DNA from: Vicia villosa
Taxonomy: Eukaryota > Streptophyta > Magnoliopsida > Fabales > Fabaceae
DNA: 64,000 nucleotides
Assembly: GCF_029867415.1 (NCBI RefSeq)
Contig: NC_081182.1
Span: 45,152,535 to 45,216,534 of the forward strand
Reading direction: 5' to 3'
This document shows, in pieces, positions 60,669 to 64,000 of the stretch (position 1 is the stretch's first letter; every line of letters starts with the position of its first letter). Made by a program: the position numbers and the translations under genes. The notes beneath the pieces were generated by a model, which saw only the letters and a program-made list of their open reading frames with translations, was not told the origin of the DNA and did no database searches.

Positions 60669-62872
60669 TGTAACACTCTGGTATTTTGATTTAATTATAT
60701 AATTGATTATTTGATCTTTTGATGTGATTATATGAATCACGATGATTTATAGATGGTATTATGTGACATGTGATGTTTGTATGATGCTTATGGGGTAGTT
60801 GAATTAAGATGTTAGTTAAAATAATAATATAAAAATACTCTAATTAGCAATGTTATTATTTAAATAAAATAAAATAAGAGATAATGAGGAAGAGTTAGTA
60901 AGGGCATATTAGATATATCACTAATACGGGTCCTAAGGCTAAATAGGTAAAAAGAGAAAAAGTGAGAGAATTTCATTAGTCGTAGAATTTTAGAGAAAAC
61001 GAAAAAAGAAGAGAGAGCTAGGACAAGAGAGGAGAAGAAGAACAACCGTAGAATTCGGGAAGAGAATCAATCAAGATAATAATCTAAGATAAGGGGGGTT
61101 ATCCTAATTATTATGTTTGCCTTAAGGGATTGATAATTGTATGTTGGTTTGGGTTCGGGTATTTTATGATGAATTTGATAATATTGATGAAATACCATGA
61201 TGAATTGTTTGGATTGCATGATTAATATGATGTATGATATTGTTTATTGTTGTATTGGTGATTAATAACATGATTTAGGTTCGAATCCACCATTGTTGAG
61301 GATTTGAAGGTCTAGGGTTTAAGGAAGAATGATGAACATGTGTGTTTTTGTGATTAGAATGATTAATCCATGTTAGAACTAGGTTAATAGACCTTAACTC
61401 GCAAGAAAATAAGGATTAAAATTAGTTTTTGGATAAAAGTCCGGGTCTGGTATGATGCAGGTCGCGCAGGAATTTTTTGTAGAATCGCAAAGCCCGCTCT
61501 GCGCGCTCTTAAAAATAAAAAGAATCAATTTACAATAGAGAGTCTGCTTAGCGCGGTACAGACATGCTTAGCGTGGGTCCCTGAAATTAAAAATCAATAT
61601 TTTTGAAAAATGATTTCAAAATATGGAAGCTTAAATTTTATTATAATTTCTCATATTTTTCTAGAATTTATTGTGCACGTTTGGGTAAGTTTAGAAGGCA
61701 TTTTGTATGTGACTTGGTTTTGTGAATTCTTGGGTTTCTATACTTGACTTTGGTGAGTATTGTTGTGTTGATTGTTAACATGATTAATTGGTGTTTGTGT
61801 GTTGTGTTGAACAAGATGCTTGTGATGTTGTATGCTTGAACGATGACATGAATTTGATGAATACATGAATGATGATGCCATTTTAACTAGTCGGGTCGTT
61901 GATTTTGTGACGTTGAGCATCATGCATTCATAACACAATTGTAGGACAATAGTCCAGTGATGTTGTAGGACCATTAATCCAGTGACGGCCCTTAATCCCA
62001 TTGTGCGGATTAAGTGCAATTTGTTGATGTGCCCTGGTTCCAAGCGGGAATCGATCCTATGGTGGGGATCTTTGGAGAATGATGACTAAGTCATCAGTTA
62101 TGAATTTGTACCACATGCATAAGTCCATCGTTGTTGCATTGCATTGTTATGATATGTTGTGAAATGATGATGTTTGATTAATTATGGTGTGAATAACTTA
62201 CGTGATAATTGCGATTGAATCATGAGATGATATTGTGAATATATGATTATGTGCAGGTGTGAGTAAATAAATGAAGCATGAGGATATGTTGTACCGGTAT
62301 ATGTGTGATTGTTGGTTAATTGTAAATCACTACTATATCTATTCCTTATGTCTTACATAATGATTATGAAATACTCACCATTTTTGTTTGATATTGCCTC
62401 CACGTGGGTAACGTGTAGGTAATCAGGAGTAGTCCGCTGAAGTTAAAGGATAGCTTCGTGGAGTCCCTTTTACCGTTGTTTAGATTAAAGGGAGTCTTGC
62501 TCTGATACGTAACATTGGGACTGGGGTCGTTATGTTTTAGAACTATTATGTTCACTTTGATTATTTGAGTTAGAATTGCATTTTGATGTTGATGCTTTGA
62601 GTTGTAACTCGTGAACCATGATGTTCAGTTGGTGTTTATGGAGTTTATTTTAAATATGTTTTAGATTATGGATTCCGCTGCGAAATAACATGCTTTGATT
62701 TATGATGATGAATGAGATATATTTATTAAATGAATTTTGAGAACCTGTGTTACGGAGCATGACTATTGTTTGTGAAGCTTTTATGACAATGTGATACCCT
62801 TGTTGGTGACTTTATTTGATGTTAATTTGCATTATATTGCGAATATTCTTTGTGAGATAGAAGGGTTTTACA
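60669..62872 (+). mobile_element. Solo LTR (unit 2 copy)
   Basis: Duplicate of 40568-42772. The left flank has mutated from GGTTT to AGTTT (60664-60668); the right flank is still GGTTT. Confidence 0.88.
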
Positions 62873-63132
62873 GGTTTAGGTGATGTTATTATCCCTCGGA
62901 TTGAACATTTGAATGATGTTAGGATGGTGCTTCGAGATATTTACAGTAAGGAGGAAAAGAGGGTTGCATGTAGAGTGGTTGTTATGTTATGGGTGTTGTA
63001 GAATAATAGGAGTAATTGGATTTGGAATAACAAGAAAAAGGATGTGAATCAGTTGAGGATGCAGGATTATCATGTCTGGAAGGACTAGTTCTTCGTTCAA
63101 AACTATCAAGATATGAGTACTACTAACGACCG
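62873..63132 (+). pseudogene. LINE ORF2 fragment, middle part (unit 2 copy)
   Basis: Duplicate of 42773-43032. A stop still replaces the expected Trp. NNWIRNN has become SNWIWNN; the latter W is closer to the LINE consensus. Confidence 0.65.
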
Positions 63133-64000
63133 TGTTAGTGCTTTTATTGGCTGATTGGCATCCATGTTTGGCTAAAACATAATAAGCAGCAAAACATAAT
63201 GTATTGTGAATCTTGCAATTATAAAAAGAACAAAACAGGTACAAGCAAGATATTGTATGGAATTTCATGACATCAACTCATGACATCGCGCCTGCAGAAC
63301 TGGAAGGAAGATTCAGTTTGGTACTCAACAGATACAGGATATTTGTAGAATATTTTGTAATCCTATGTGGCGCAAATTTAAAGGTCTAAAAAATATTTGA
63401 AGAATCAGATCAGAAGATTGAATATTTAGGAAGAATCAGATCAGAAGATTGAAAATTCAACAGTTTCTAATTTAGGAGATAAATTAGGAAACTCATGATT
63501 AAAAAGACATTGATTGTAGCAGAAGATTTTTGCAGATTTGTAACAGCAAGGAGTGCTGCGATTTGTAAGCCCAAGTCCAATTGGGATCAGGTTATAAATA
63601 GAAACCTTTGGAACCTAGTTTTATATAGAAAACCTTGTTTAGAAACGATGTAGTCATTAGGGTTTCTATAGGTAGACCACCCAGGTTGTGGGATGGCTGC
63701 CATGTCCTTCTCGAAACCTATAGGTAAGAGAAGTGATTGTCCTCACTCGGAACCTGTAGGTAAGAGTTGAGTATTGTATTCTTGATTGAAGCTGTGAAGC
63801 AAGATCGAGTTATTGTTCATTATTAATTGTGTAAATAGCTGTTGCAGGGTTGTAACAGTTAGGTATCACTAGGGAGTGAGCAGAGGTTCTCTTGTCTTGG
63901 ATGGATGTCTGAGATAAAGGTTGCATTGGGTAGTGACTAGGTAAACCAGAGGTTGTTTATCTGTAAACCTGAGGTTGTTTACATAAAATAGCACTACTGA
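63133..64000 (+). mobile_element. Start of Sirevirus-like 5' LTR (unit 2, cut by window end)
   Basis: Begins TGTTAGTGCTTTTATTGGCT after ACTAACGACCG, exactly as at 43033, so the element was in place before the duplication. Confidence 0.85.

Larger units (their letters stand above)
55841..64000 (+). repeat. Tandem duplication, unit 2 (runs off the window)
   Basis: Near-identical to 35743-43902. Examples of differences: GGTGGTTCGA versus GGTAGTTCGA near 39480/59578, an extra TA-containing triplet near 60459, and GGTTT changed to AGTTT before the solo LTR. The same order of parts is kept: gypsy piece, mTERF, dispersed repeat with MITE, LINE piece, solo LTR, Sirevirus LTR. Confidence 0.9.

Overview
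This is plant nuclear DNA, most likely from a papilionoid legume. The evidence is AT-rich intergenic sequence, spliced plant genes with GT-AG introns, an mTERF gene with an apparent plastid transit peptide, and many plant transposons: long Ogre/Tat-like LTRs starting TGTCATACCCC, Sirevirus-type and other copia elements, gypsy pieces, L1-type LINEs, MULEs, Stowaway and fold-back MITEs, and Helitrons. The species is not determined. Only one host gene looks intact, and it is present twice. Family names below come from reading the translations by eye; no database was searched.

Region 1 (1-11774): the end of a long LTR (1-725) is followed by about 11 kb ending in a textbook Helitron 3' terminus (hairpin plus CTAG, next base T, at 11774). 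Inside lie short, intron-containing, mutated pieces of at least twelve unrelated genes: MAPKKK, TOPLESS, V-ATPase subunit A, DUF639, aminotransferase, LIM protein, NAC, alpha-mannosidase (twice), COG7 (antisense), chromomethylase, TRM1-like methyltransferase and RPN12. This looks like a gene-capturing Helitron whose 5' end lies outside the window.

Region 2 (11775-19377): AT-rich DNA with two more Helitron 3' termini (12256 on the minus strand, 18753 on the plus strand), long (TA)n arrays and three fold-back inverted-repeat elements, one of them a 991-bp near-palindrome. No host gene was found.

Region 3 (about 19386-27824): a second gene-capturing Helitron ends at 26272 and carries LOG, xyloglucan endotransglucosylase, DNAJC17-like and LRR-receptor-kinase pieces. 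A 3.2-kb Ogre-like solo LTR is inserted inside its LOG exon. A short complete Helitron (27250-27824) follows.

Region 4 (27826-35742): a dispersed GTGGT-rich repeat, a decayed copia reverse transcriptase, and a young LINE on the minus strand with an uninterrupted 1239-codon ORF2 whose ATG overlaps the ORF1 stop as TAATG.

Region 5 (35743-64000): a direct tandem duplication with a period of about 20.1 kb. Unit 1 (35743-55840) holds a gypsy fragment, an intact two-exon mTERF gene (MTERF8/pTAC15-like, minus strand), the dispersed repeat, a LINE fragment split by a solo LTR (TSD GGTTT) and by a Sirevirus-like element, a decayed copia element and a MULE. Unit 2 (from 55841) repeats the first 8.2 kb almost base for base, including an mTERF gene with the same predicted protein, and runs off the window.

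The most notable features are the density and variety of Helitron-captured exons, the nested order of insertions, and the recent duplication of an intact organelle-gene regulator.
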